A DNA stretch of 64,000 nt from Notospermus geniculatus (lineage: Eukaryota; Nemertea; Pilidiophora; Heteronemertea; Lineidae). The first letter of the stretch is position 1, and every line of letters starts with the position of its first letter. The notes under the pieces were generated by a model. It searched no databases. It worked only from the letters and a program-made list of their open reading frames with translations, and was not told the DNA's origin. Positions 23,401 through 35,400 of the stretch are shown here, piece by piece. The stretch covers positions 27,796 through 91,795 of the forward strand of contig NMRB01000211.1 of assembly GCA_002633025.1 (NCBI GenBank), in the 5' to 3' direction. A program made the position numbers and the translations under genes.

Positions 23401-26400
23401 GGGAAGTTCAGGGCTCGTAAAAGCAGTTTTTTTTCTGCGAGTGATAAAGTCCCTGAGTCTGCCTTTGTCCAGGAGACTTTTTCTTGGGTGTGTTCTCTGC
23501 AACACTTGATAATGTGTCCTTATTGTTCTAAGGACATTACACAGAACCAATAATAAAAAAAGTACATGTACATGTATGATTCACCCTAACTTCAACATGG
23601 GCAAAGTGCCAGCCTGTTCAACAGACTCCACAAGTGAACACAATGATTAAACCACAAACCACACCCACAGGACCATAATCGACACACTATACTAGCTCCA
23701 TGGCAATTTGGCATGCATAACCAAAGTAGTGAGGGTCTGTAGTGTAGAGCATGAATAAACTGTATAAAACAGAATCGATGTCTTGTTTTATTCTTTTTGG
23801 ACTGAACAAGTGGTTACAGACCTGCAGATGTCGCTTTTACGAAGCTCTTGATGAGTCGAACTGGTATCTATTCGACAAAGACCATCTTTACAAGCTCTAA
23901 AGAACAAGTCACAGCCATAAAGGTCCTTATCAGGGCCCAAACGGCTCTTCTAAGGGCCCAAACTATTTAAAAAGGCACCAATCTGACCAGTTGTTATCAC
24001 TTGTTACGCCACTGGCGTGGTAGTATGTGATGTAATTTGAAATTCCCGCGCAAAGAGCGCCCTCTCTTGGTCATCTAATGAACCAAAAACAGCGCCATCT
24101 ATTGATCACAGTTCATCCTCTCTATTTGTTGACATGGTACCATGACAACTGTCACGTGACTTCTTTTGTTTCTAAGTTATTGTTCTCATGAACAATAAAA
24201 TTCCTTTGGTCTACTGTTCTCATGAACAATAGCTATTGTTTCACACAATAGATATCGTTCCAATAACAATAGCTATAAACGGCATCGTGATGTCATCTGA
24301 CCCCCTCCTCTGTTCCTCCTCAATCAGGCTCGAGATTGACATACCATACTACTATTATAGTTATACATGTACATAGTGTATCATTCCTTTGCCCCTGAAC
24401 ACACAATGTACGGAAGAGTCATTCTATAAATAACAAGATGTTACCTCAGATCTTTCATCTGGTGAACAAGGTGAAAAAAAGGAAATATGAAGCCTAGTGG
24501 ACAACAAAGTGATCTTTCCGAAGAAAATCCTTATTACCACTTCATTGTAGGTTCACATTACTGATCAACTCTACATTGTTATTAATGACAGAACATCAAG
24601 GAGGCTACATTGTCTTTTGTTATTTATGCAAACCAGTCAAATGGAAGATGGAGTTATCTGCCAATAACACTGCTATACAATCCTTCAATATCTTGCACTG
24701 TCACGTGGTTTACAGGTTGGAAGTTGTTTGCTGATATCATTTAGGGAGCCAGATGAATTCCAAGATGCAGAATTTTCTGAAATAGATGGCATATGAATAG
24801 TTTGGTTCATGAGAGGAAATCTGACCCTGGAGAAAATCAGAATTTGTCGAGTAAAGTCACACAACTTGACAAGAGTGTCTAGTATTATTACGTAAATCAT
24901 TACTTAGAAATTAATGCAATTTTGTCTCCATGGCAACCATAATTGCATTTGAAAGAGCTCTTCCATCATGTAACACTCATTAATGAACTGTCTACCTTTG
25001 ATTTTGATGGATGAAACGTGTCAAGGAATGGCTGTGTGAAAGCAAAAGTGTCTGGTATCAATCGTGTGATGCTCAACTGCCAGGATATACAGTCAGTAGC
25101 CTATCAAGGGTATACACGTACTGTCGGGCTTTTCCATACTAATCAAGATTTTACTATCAGGGCCAAAATTAGTCCTAAACCACGTATGTCATCAGTCATT
25201 TGTTCACCCACGATTTGAATGCCTTGCCTTCATTCCATACCTTACCACTTCAGTGATTTCATAGCTTGGAAAACAATTGGTGATGAACTAATGCAGAGGT
25301 AAACGTTTTGCCCTCCTAAAAAGACCTGTTTCCACGCCAGCAATTTCTGCCGTGGTTTACGGTCAGCCATGCAGTTTTCAGGGGCACTGGGATAATCAAC
25401 AAGCAAAATAATTAAAACCATTAAAGGGCTCTCCATGAAAACCACACCCGCTGCTAACCCGAAAATGCTATAGTGGAAACAGGCCTTAGTATATTATAAC
25501 ACTAAGTCATTTTCTCTGCTTTATTACTATTCAGAGAATTCAAATTTAAGCTGTGGATATCTTAATTTTTAATTCCATCTTAAAAACAGGGCATCATGGT
25601 ATCCTCTCCCTTTTCTAAATGCAGGAACTACCTTACTGCTATCCTCTTCTGAACACATGATCTTCGCACACAACCACTGAAACATTATTATTGTATTATC
25701 TTCACACCGCAGAACCTAAAATACCGGTACCCCAACACCTACCATGTCCATCAACTCGACGATATCCAATGAACAAATAAAAAATCATTCACGACCCTAT
25801 AGATGTAGTTTCAGAGTAAGTTGTCATTGGTAGGTGAGATCTACCGAATCTTATCTTGCCAATCACACTCACAGCAACGATAACTCTAAATATGAGTTGC
25901 AGTCTTGCCTGGCAATGAGTGTGAACATGTAGGCTGATGAAGTCACTTAGTTGTATGGATGGCTGAGCAGTCGAGAAAATGATGCCAAGACACAGGGCTC
26001 CATTCCCTGAAAAACATAAAGTGACGACCTTAATCAAAAATGATCGCAGCCTTCCTTTGGCAACTAATTTTGGAGAAAAAAAACAACAGATATTTTCTTA
26101 CATAATTTTCTTTTCCATCAGCGATATTAATCCATTTTTTGCTTTCACCGTTCGCTTGTCTTATATTTTTTTCACTCTGCCTCAAGCAAAGGAAGCTAAT
26201 TTGCCTTGTTACGCTAAAAATAACAAGCATATAAGAATCCGATACATGTTGGCTGTCCATATCTTTTGCCCTGTGGCGGCTCATCCTCTTTTGCTTTCTT
26301 CTTTCTGAGCTTTGGTCTTGTTGCATTTGATAAAATAGCTTTACCTCGGTAAGGTATGCACGTTTCTTTGATCAAAGGACGACAAAGAGTTTTGATGTTA

Positions 26401-29400
26401 TTAGAGAAGGAAAATGAAATTAAATTGGAAAACATGAATATTGAGTATTAGTTGAGAGTAACGGTTTCCAATTTGGTTTCAATGATATAACGAATGCAGG
26501 AAGGAATTACAGCCTATAGCGATTACAAGATGTACCCAATCAACCACTGGCATGTACCCAGCAAGATATCAGGCTCATTAACAAGTACTAACTGGTGATA
26601 TTCGGCAGCCCTTTGACTCTATTCAGTGCAACGTAACAAGCACCGTGAAGAAAATGGCTAAAACAGCCAACCGCCAGCATGCAGTCTTGATACCCCCAGC
26701 AATAACGACGGTCCATGTTATTCTGCTACAGAAATGTTTTCAGCGATTGCGTCAAGAACCCCGCATGCATCCTCATACTAATATTGCTTGTTCACCTCTG
26801 TAGGTTTCGACCAAAAGGCGACAGCCCACTGCGGCCTTACCACATAGAACGACGGATGCTGCACCTGGACATAATATCAGAAAACAAATCACTAGAATGG
26901 TACATTTATATTGGTGTAGTCATTGGTGGCTTCGTGTCGCCTTACCCTGCTATCACCTAATAATGCACTTTTGAGAAATCTTTCTGTTGCTGGTCTTGAT
27001 CTGCTAGGACTTTTTCCCCAGTCTTCGAACTGTGATCGACAGATTGGCGAAATGTCCTAGCTGTTGATGTTCACCATGTCTGTGGTATAATCTCACTTAG
27101 CTTTGTGTTGGAAAAGATCTTACCAATTTTGATGCGAATGCGCTTATTCCTTTTTTCTTGATGCCTAAATGAAAGTAAACCTCAATGCTGCTGAAGAGTT
27201 GTTGTTTGCGTTGTGTCAGCCATCAGGGCAGGATAATTTACACCTGAAACTCTGTGGGGGTTGATGAAATGATGTGGAAGCAGGGGATGCCACGACCCCG
27301 TTCAAAAGTCTAGGGACAAAGTGTACAATTAGTGCAGGTCAATGCACACAGTATTTGTGTACATTTTTCCGCAGGCCGACTTTCGAAAGGGGACAATATT
27401 GTGATTCTTCAGCCCTGTGACACAAATTTAGTATTTTTGTTGCCATGAATATTTTCATTCTGTCCTGTAATTTCAAGTTACCTCAGAAAATTCACCCAAT
27501 GTATTTGTTTTGTTCCCGTCATGACCTACAGGGTCAATGCTTGAATTGCAAACGAGACCTGGTTTAGATAAACAAGAATTACGCTTCATGCTAGTGTTTG
27601 GGGTATTTTATGGTAGTTTAAATCATCACTTGGCTGTTGGACCTGGCCGTGAGTTTATATCCACATTTCTGAAGGAATCTGTTCTGGTTTTCCATGTTTC
27701 ATGTGTTGCACATCTCGTGTCAGTCACGTTTTGTTCACAGTGAATTCTGGTTTGTGCCATCTGTCAAGTGCTTTCTTGTTCTGTGACCAGGAAAATGATG
27801 ATTGTCATCGTTTTACAAAACCGTAATTGTACCATCAGAAATCGTAAATTCTGTTAACATGTTCAACAGGTGTTCAAAAGAAATGCCTCCTTTATCTTGT
27901 TAATCTGAATTTGTAACTGTGATGCAGTTGTTGGCTATTTTTGCACTGTCTGTTACCTTCTACATTCAATCAAGTTTTGTTTTCTAACATGACTGAATGG
28001 TTTCCTTCAGAGCCTGATTGGAGGCAATGTTCGTGGGTTTACTATATAGTATATGTTGATTCTTGTCTTCTGAATGTGAAGCCAAGCTGGACTGGATTTC
28101 GTAGCAAAGCTTCTGAGGCATGGTGACATGCAGTTTTGGTCAGTTTATAGAATAGGAAGAAAAAAATTCAGACTGAGCATCGGCGTTCATAAGATTCAAG
28201 GAAATCTTAGGGGTAAAATATAAGTTGTCTTTATCAATGTTCATTCATGTTTTTGTTCTTCTCTATTCATTTTCCAGCCAAAGAATGGCTAAAATGGAGG
28301 CCCAACTAGCCAACCTGACCGCTTGGGTCCAGACAGCCGTCGGGCAAGAACGCGTTCTTACCTCACAAAGTCAGTCAAGCCTAACTTCTGATGCTGGTTC
28401 CATGAGAAGTAGTGAGTATATTCTATTTAAAGATTGTATAGTATTATTCATATCTTGATGTTGTTCATTAGTTTTGTGACTGGCAACACTGCCGCAGGAT
28501 GATGGTGACTGTATGAGAATAAATGTATGTTAATACATCTTACAGTGTAGTTTTGTTTTTTGCATTTTTTTTTCATCAAAGCAGGTTTGAAAGATTCTGG
28601 TGAGATTTTCTTGCAAAGGAAAGGAACAACACAAGTTTGTCTTCATTTGCTGCGAATTGAGAGCAAAGTCGTCTGATCAGGAGCACCATTGGGTTAAAAT
28701 CTACCCAAGTTCTTCAAACATTTATTTACATTCGGTCGAAATATATATTCCGTTTCTACTTTCCTTGACTATGTGTCTTTCATTCTTTCTTGACTATTTC
28801 ATTCTTTCTACTATATGTCAATTTCCTCCTAATTTTTCCTTCTAATGAAACACATGTTGGCTGGAGTATGTTCACTAAAATGCTGACACAGCAGCTCAGT
28901 GCAGGCTATATTGGGCAGTTTTCCTGTATTGCAGAAGAAAAATTTACAGTGTCCTATCAATGACCCTAAGGAATTTCACCAGTGTTCGAAACAGCCAACA
29001 TTGGTTCAAGTGAATTCCATTTACCGCATTCGATTACTTCCTCGGGCCTTCCTCGGGCAAGCCCCTGAAGGACAAGCTGAGCGTGCGCACAACAGCCAGT
29101 AATCGAATGCTGTCGTGTTAGACACGAGAAAAATGTGCTGTGATTGGCTGTCATATCCGCCATGACACTTTGCTCGTGTCTAACACGACAGCGTTCGATT
29201 ACTTTTGCACTCCGATGTATACTGATGTATGCGAGGGCTGTGTGCATCTCGTGATCGGAAGTGACATCCCGCTTTGCATCCTGGGAAGGTTACACGAGAA
29301 GCCCACCTCGGCGAGTAGGGCTAGTCGCGCCTGGTCCGAGGAAGGCCCGATGACGCAGTTCCGGTGTAAACGAACGCTGTAGAGCCTGTTCCGAGCTAGC

Positions 29401-32400
29401 TCGTGGAAGTAAACGAATGCGGTAATTGTATAACTTGTGCATGTCCATCTTAGTTCACCTATGTCACTAAAGGTGGAGACACAAATCGGTCTCCTTCAAT
29501 TTCCAAAATTCTAGTAATATACTCCTACAAAAAGAAACCTCTTGGGCAATTCTATTACTCTTCTCTCATGAAATTCTTACTAATGCTGTTGTTCTTGATT
29601 GAAAATAACAATGAACTGAAAGAATGTGATTGAAAATATCAATAATGAGTTAACATACGTGATATCTACATGTATCTGAATAAAGAAACCTTTTTACTTT
29701 GGGAACAAAGGGAGAATAAAATGTTGCATAAAAAATCGTTGCCAAAAGACGAAATGCAATTAAAATTTCAAATTTGTTTTCATCCCATGAGGTAGATGGA
29801 TAAAAAATAGTTTTAATCTTCTTTTAACTCCCTCAGGTTAAATCTGAAATTATAAGTAATTACTTTCCGCTGTGTTCATTATTCTTGACGTGTTTGATGC
29901 CACAGTTGGTGGCTTCATCTTGGCTTAGAAATGAAAGGTTGCCAAGAAAGATGATTCGGTTCTAGAGGCAATCACGATGGGTTGATGAGCTCACAACTTG
30001 AGGGATTAGTATTTGACCCCTTTTGGCTTTTCATCAAGCTTAAATGTAAAGGACAAAGACTCAATCTTGAAGTTAAAGGACAGATACTCAAGGTTGAAGT
30101 AAAAGGACAAATACTCAAGCTTAAAGTTAAAGGACAAATACTCAATCTTGAAGTTAAAGGACAAAGACTCGATTTTTAAGTTAAAGGCCAAATACTCAAG
30201 CTTTAAGTTAAAGGACAAATACATGTGCTCAAGCTTGAAGTTAAAGGACAAAGACTCAATTTTGAAGTTAAAGGACAAATACTCAAGCTTGAAGTTAAAG
30301 GACAAATATTCAATCTTGAAGTTAGGTTTCTTTCGTCAAAATTGAGTTACCATGTAGGAAACAGCCCTACTACAGCTTATCTTCAAGGCTGTCAACTGAG
30401 AATTTTCGCCAATCTTCAAACACCCACTTCTCAGTTGATGAAGATCCTTAAAACCATCCACAACAATCAAGAAACCATCTTCACAGTCTGCTTGTTTTCT
30501 CCCTCGGGGTACTTCTAATTCTGAAGATGTCTTCACGTCTTTCTCTGCACTTGGCTCCGATTCTTCACGCCACTATCAATATCTCTTAAGGCAAAGAAAA
30601 TTGTCCCATGAAAGTTGGATTAATTTCCATCATTGCATGCGAATGCTGGATTATTTCCTTAAAGGATCGTTGGAGACCATTCAGTTTAATTTCAGCCTTA
30701 AGTTATTAAGTCATCTGTGTTAGAAATAATGGCATTCAAATGCAAGATTTCTTTGCGTCGTTTGATGAAATGCTGTACGACAATGGTGAGGTTTGTGAAG
30801 AGACTGAGAACGATGGTGGAGACTGAGAATGATTGGAACGACCTCAAGTTGTTGTCATTCTCGAAGTGGCGTCCCAGTATGAAGTGTAGTTGTTGCAGCC
30901 CCATGTATCACTTCATCCTAGGACGCCATTTCCTTTCCCAGGCACCGTAAATCGTCCAGCCTAATTCATAAAAGGTGGGTCAGAGCCAATGAATTAATCA
31001 TTGTGCAGAAACTCCTGCCGGAGATGCTGCGATGTGGTCAATATGTTAATGCTAAAGTATAATTCACCCTAACTTCAACATGGGCAAAGTGCCAAACCTG
31101 TGCAACAGAAAGTGAACACAATGATTAAACCACAAAGCACAATATTTACCAGTTGAATGAGCACAACATTAAAGTGTTTGCTATTGGCTGTTCAAGTGAC
31201 CCTAACATCATTAGGTATTAACTGCGAAATCACGTGGGTTATTTACCACTGACTTGTGCACATTTCCAAGCTTGGCACTTTGCCCATGTTGAAGTTATGG
31301 TGAATCATACTTTAAGCAAAATGCCTTTTATGAATTTGGCCCTTAACGTCACCGTTGACTTCAGCCTGAGTTGCTGTAGTACATGTATTGGATTACACTG
31401 CTTGGTTGTATTAGGAATAACTAACTAGTCATATTTATTTTCACATACATGTAGTTCAAGTGGTAACTGTTCATTAACGCTCAGGTGGAGGCAAGTCTTT
31501 TGTCCATGATGGCGAGGTCTTTGTGAAGTGCATGCACAGAGTAACTACAGAAGAAGTCAACAATTTTCAACCCAAAAGTTCTTGAAACTGCGAATAAAAC
31601 GTCAAAATCTGGAAATGATGAGATATCTGTTCATGTTGATTTCAGAAGTGCTCCACTTTATGACATAGGGTGTTGTGTCGTTGTTAGATTTCTGTTGTTT
31701 TTCCTAATTTCAGCACCGGATCGCCAGGTTCCGCAGCCAACTCTACCAACATTGAAAGGTAGTCATTTTATAGTTTTAGTTTGAATTTTTTTCACGACAC
31801 TTTCCACAAGAACGTACTTGGTGCCACGCATGAAGATTGCCGTGTCTTGCATTTTTGCGCCGCTAATTGTAAAAGGTGTTATTTCCTGGTGGGATCAGTG
31901 GAGTCATGTTCATTTGATGTAATGGCTCGTCTGTGTACATCGAAGTACACTGCAGTGCAGAGCACGGCTGTTACCTCAGACAATCATGGTCCCACTTGTC
32001 ACTGGTGGAGATAACGACTTTTATCGTACCGGTAGTAGGATAGTGGTACAGTACGATTCAGCCTAACTTCAACTTGGGTAAAGTGTCAGGCCTGTGCAAC
32101 AGACACCACATGTGAACACAATGATCAAACCACATACCACAGTATTTACCAGCTGACTGAGCACAACCTTGGATTTGCTATCTCATGGAAGGTAAACTAA
32201 GTTACCCTCATTAGGTAACTGCGACATGGATTATTTACCACTGACCTGTGCACATTTCCAAGCTTGGCACTTTGCCGATGTTGAAGGTAGGGTGAATCGT
32301 ACATTATAAAGTATAATTCACCATAACTTGAACATGGGCTAAGTGCCAAACTTGGAAATGTGCACAAGTCAGTGGTAAATAATCCATGTCGCAGTTACGT

Positions 32401-35400
32401 CACTATAGCAAACACTCAAAGGTTGTGCTCAGTCAACTGGAAAATATTGTAGTTTGTGGTTCATGGTTTAATCATTGTGTTTACTTTCTGGCGTCTGTTG
32501 CACAGGCCTGGCACCTTGCCATGTTGAAGTTAGGGTGAATCATACTTTAGAATAGCTGCTACAGTTTTCTGAGTGCCTATCTCAAGAACCTAAAGACTGG
32601 TGTGTGTGTGTTCTCACTCTTTCCACTTCAGTATTTCGCCTCACTCTTGCTCTGTTCATTTCATGCCTGTCTAAATAAACTGACGACTGCAATTTTACTC
32701 TCAAAACATATCTGTGTGCTTGTGTCACTGTCTCTGGTCTGAGTAACAAAATGTTGGAACATTCTCACAAAGTGCTGTTTTGTCAACCACGTTTGGTCGC
32801 TCATACCCCTGCGTTCTGCAGTACATGGACCTCACAAGGCTTTCCAGTTCTGCCCACTCACCACCACACTTACCACGAAAAGCTTTCTTCCATGGAAAAA
32901 AACGTAATCACAATAACACAAAATCCTCCTGAACACACTTTCCAGGTTCTTGCAATTACTTTCATTTACCACAGTAACTCATCACGCGCAAAAACACATA
33001 CTCATCATTAACACACTTTTCCAATTTTTTCCAGCTACAGTGCTTTTTCACAATTTTTTTCTCTCCAGTAAACTTGTTTTTTCTAGCTCAATTTCGAATT
33101 TAAGGGCAGATTTACGTCAAGTAATGTATGGTTGGAGCTACATGAAGAAATTTTGTGGCCAGTCACCTTTTCTCTCAATAAACCTGTCCTTAAACATCCC
33201 AACATGATGTGACTGGGGCTGATTTCTTCTCTACGATCACAGCCCTTCTATGACCTCTCAGATAAAGTTCAGCGTTTTCTATGCTTCCATATCATCCAAC
33301 AGCTTACCAGTTGATATCATGGAATGCAATCCAAGCATCTCACAAATGTGGTCGTTTGAGATGCAAAATAGATGAGATTCAATGCAGGCAGATATTAAGA
33401 TGAACACTGTTCACGTCAACCACAGCCTGTAGTTGCCCATTTATTCTCAGGTACCAGCCATGCAATATACCATTCATGTTTTAGTGATGCTTCAATTTCA
33501 TGCTCACTTTATGCATCAGTTGTGCATGAAACATGCTGCTTTTGGCAGCAGAACTAGTGTCCACATATTTTGTTATAAATGCTCTCGCTGTAGAGTTTTC
33601 TCCACTCTCGTGCATGTTGCTTTCGAGGGCAGCTCAACCATAGAAAACTATATGGAAATCTATTTTCACCTTCAAGATGAAAAGGTTAAAGGTACAAACT
33701 AGATCAAAGACAATTTAAGTAACCTTGATGAAACTCTGATGAGTTGTTTGTGGGCTGATAATTTTGTATGGCAACCCCCCTCAGGTGGTTGCTGCTGCAT
33801 CCTGTCTGTGGGAAGCTTGAAACTGCTAATTACTTCCCCTCTCTTCAACATCAAACACGGTTAGCATGGTCAGTTAAACAATAAGGGACTGGAATGTCCA
33901 TCAAGTAAACCTTTAAAAAGGAGGATAGCCCTTTATCCTGATATTCTTTGTAAGAGCTAGGAGCCATTCCAGTCTTCATTTCTTACTATTCAAGGTTTGT
34001 CGGACAGTTCCACTGCTACACCAGTTCCGGCAGTCTGCAATGCCGAGTTTCAACACTCCCTAAGGGCCCTACACTCCCGGGCGAAAGAACTCAGCTCGGA
34101 GGTGAAAAATCTCAGGAGAATGCAACTACATAACGCTGAAACCATTCGAGAGACGATACATGAAGCTTCGAAAAAATTACAGGTAAGTTACAATTAGGCC
34201 TAGGACACATACTTGTTTTGGAGGTTTTCGTTTACAAAAAATGATGAAGTATCCTGAAATATTGCATGAAGGCCTGGGTTAACGAAACGTGTTGTGTCTG
34301 GCTCGCGTAAAGTGTCGTGGCATCAACGCTTTTTCCTTCATTCTCCGCCATGTTGTCCTGATGCATCCTGGGATACTCCCCGAGTTAACTGGCCAGGTGC
34401 AAGTTGAGATACCGGTATCACGTAGCTACGCCGTGGTGCCTTCTCTGGGAATTACAACGCTAGTGACCAAACGGCGGTAACAAATTTCCGAGGTGTTGTG
34501 TCTAAAGAGTCGAGAAGACAAATTTCGATTTGGAAATCATTATCAGATGAAGATAATCGATGTTATTCAAAGACAAACATTCATCTTCCCGCAATAGATT
34601 TTTGCTATGACATTCTCCATTTCAATCATGGGTATTCTGAGTGTCTGAATTCTCTAAGGAAATTAGACGAGGAACATCCGACTGAAGGAATTTTCTTATC
34701 ATCTTTATAAAAGAATAAGATAAAAGAATAAGGCTACTGATTGTAAGCGAAGGTTTCCTTGGAAATGCAAAAATCATTTTTTCACATTTGATATTTCAAT
34801 CAAGAGAAATGGAACCTTTTACTAGTGACAGGAAGTTGGTTCTGATGAGTTTCTCTGCCCTGTGTTTTGCTTTTATGCTTGTGTGTCTGTGTGCTTGCAA
34901 CCACCAGTTGTACACATTGACACTCATTGTGACTCAAGTGTTGCTGACATTGGTGCGTACACCGGAGGTATAAAATTTGAAATTGCCCACTGTCACTTCC
35001 TCTAAAACTTCACAGTAGGCTCTTCACCATTCCCTATTCTACCAACCCCAGTTCAGCTGAGCTCCAGATCCTTGAGCCACTTGTTCAAATCCAACATGGC
35101 TGCTTTGTTCATAGCTGGCAAAACCAATGCAACTGTATGAAATTTTTGGGTACCGTAATCTGAATCTTTATGTTTTAGGAGTGGGGAGGGACAGGACTAG
35201 TTCTTAAAGTATGATTCACCTTGACTTCAACATGGGTAAAGAGCCAGGCCTGTGCAACAGACACCACAACTGAACACAGTGATTAAATCACAGTATTTAC
35301 CAGTTGACTGAGCACAACCCTGGATTTGCTATAGTCTCATGGAAAGTAAACCAAGTTACCCTAAAAAATTAGATAACTGCGGCCTGGATTACTTACCACT

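Noticed and set aside
26715-26960. Possible exon after CACCTCTGTAG (about 26805)
   Set aside because: No donor at a suitable place and no recognisable peptide.
31234-31428. Recurring peptide AHFQAWHFAHVEV in several open frames (also 37497-37766, 50541-50747, 59257-59508)
   Set aside because: Translation of the MITE right arm, not a protein family.
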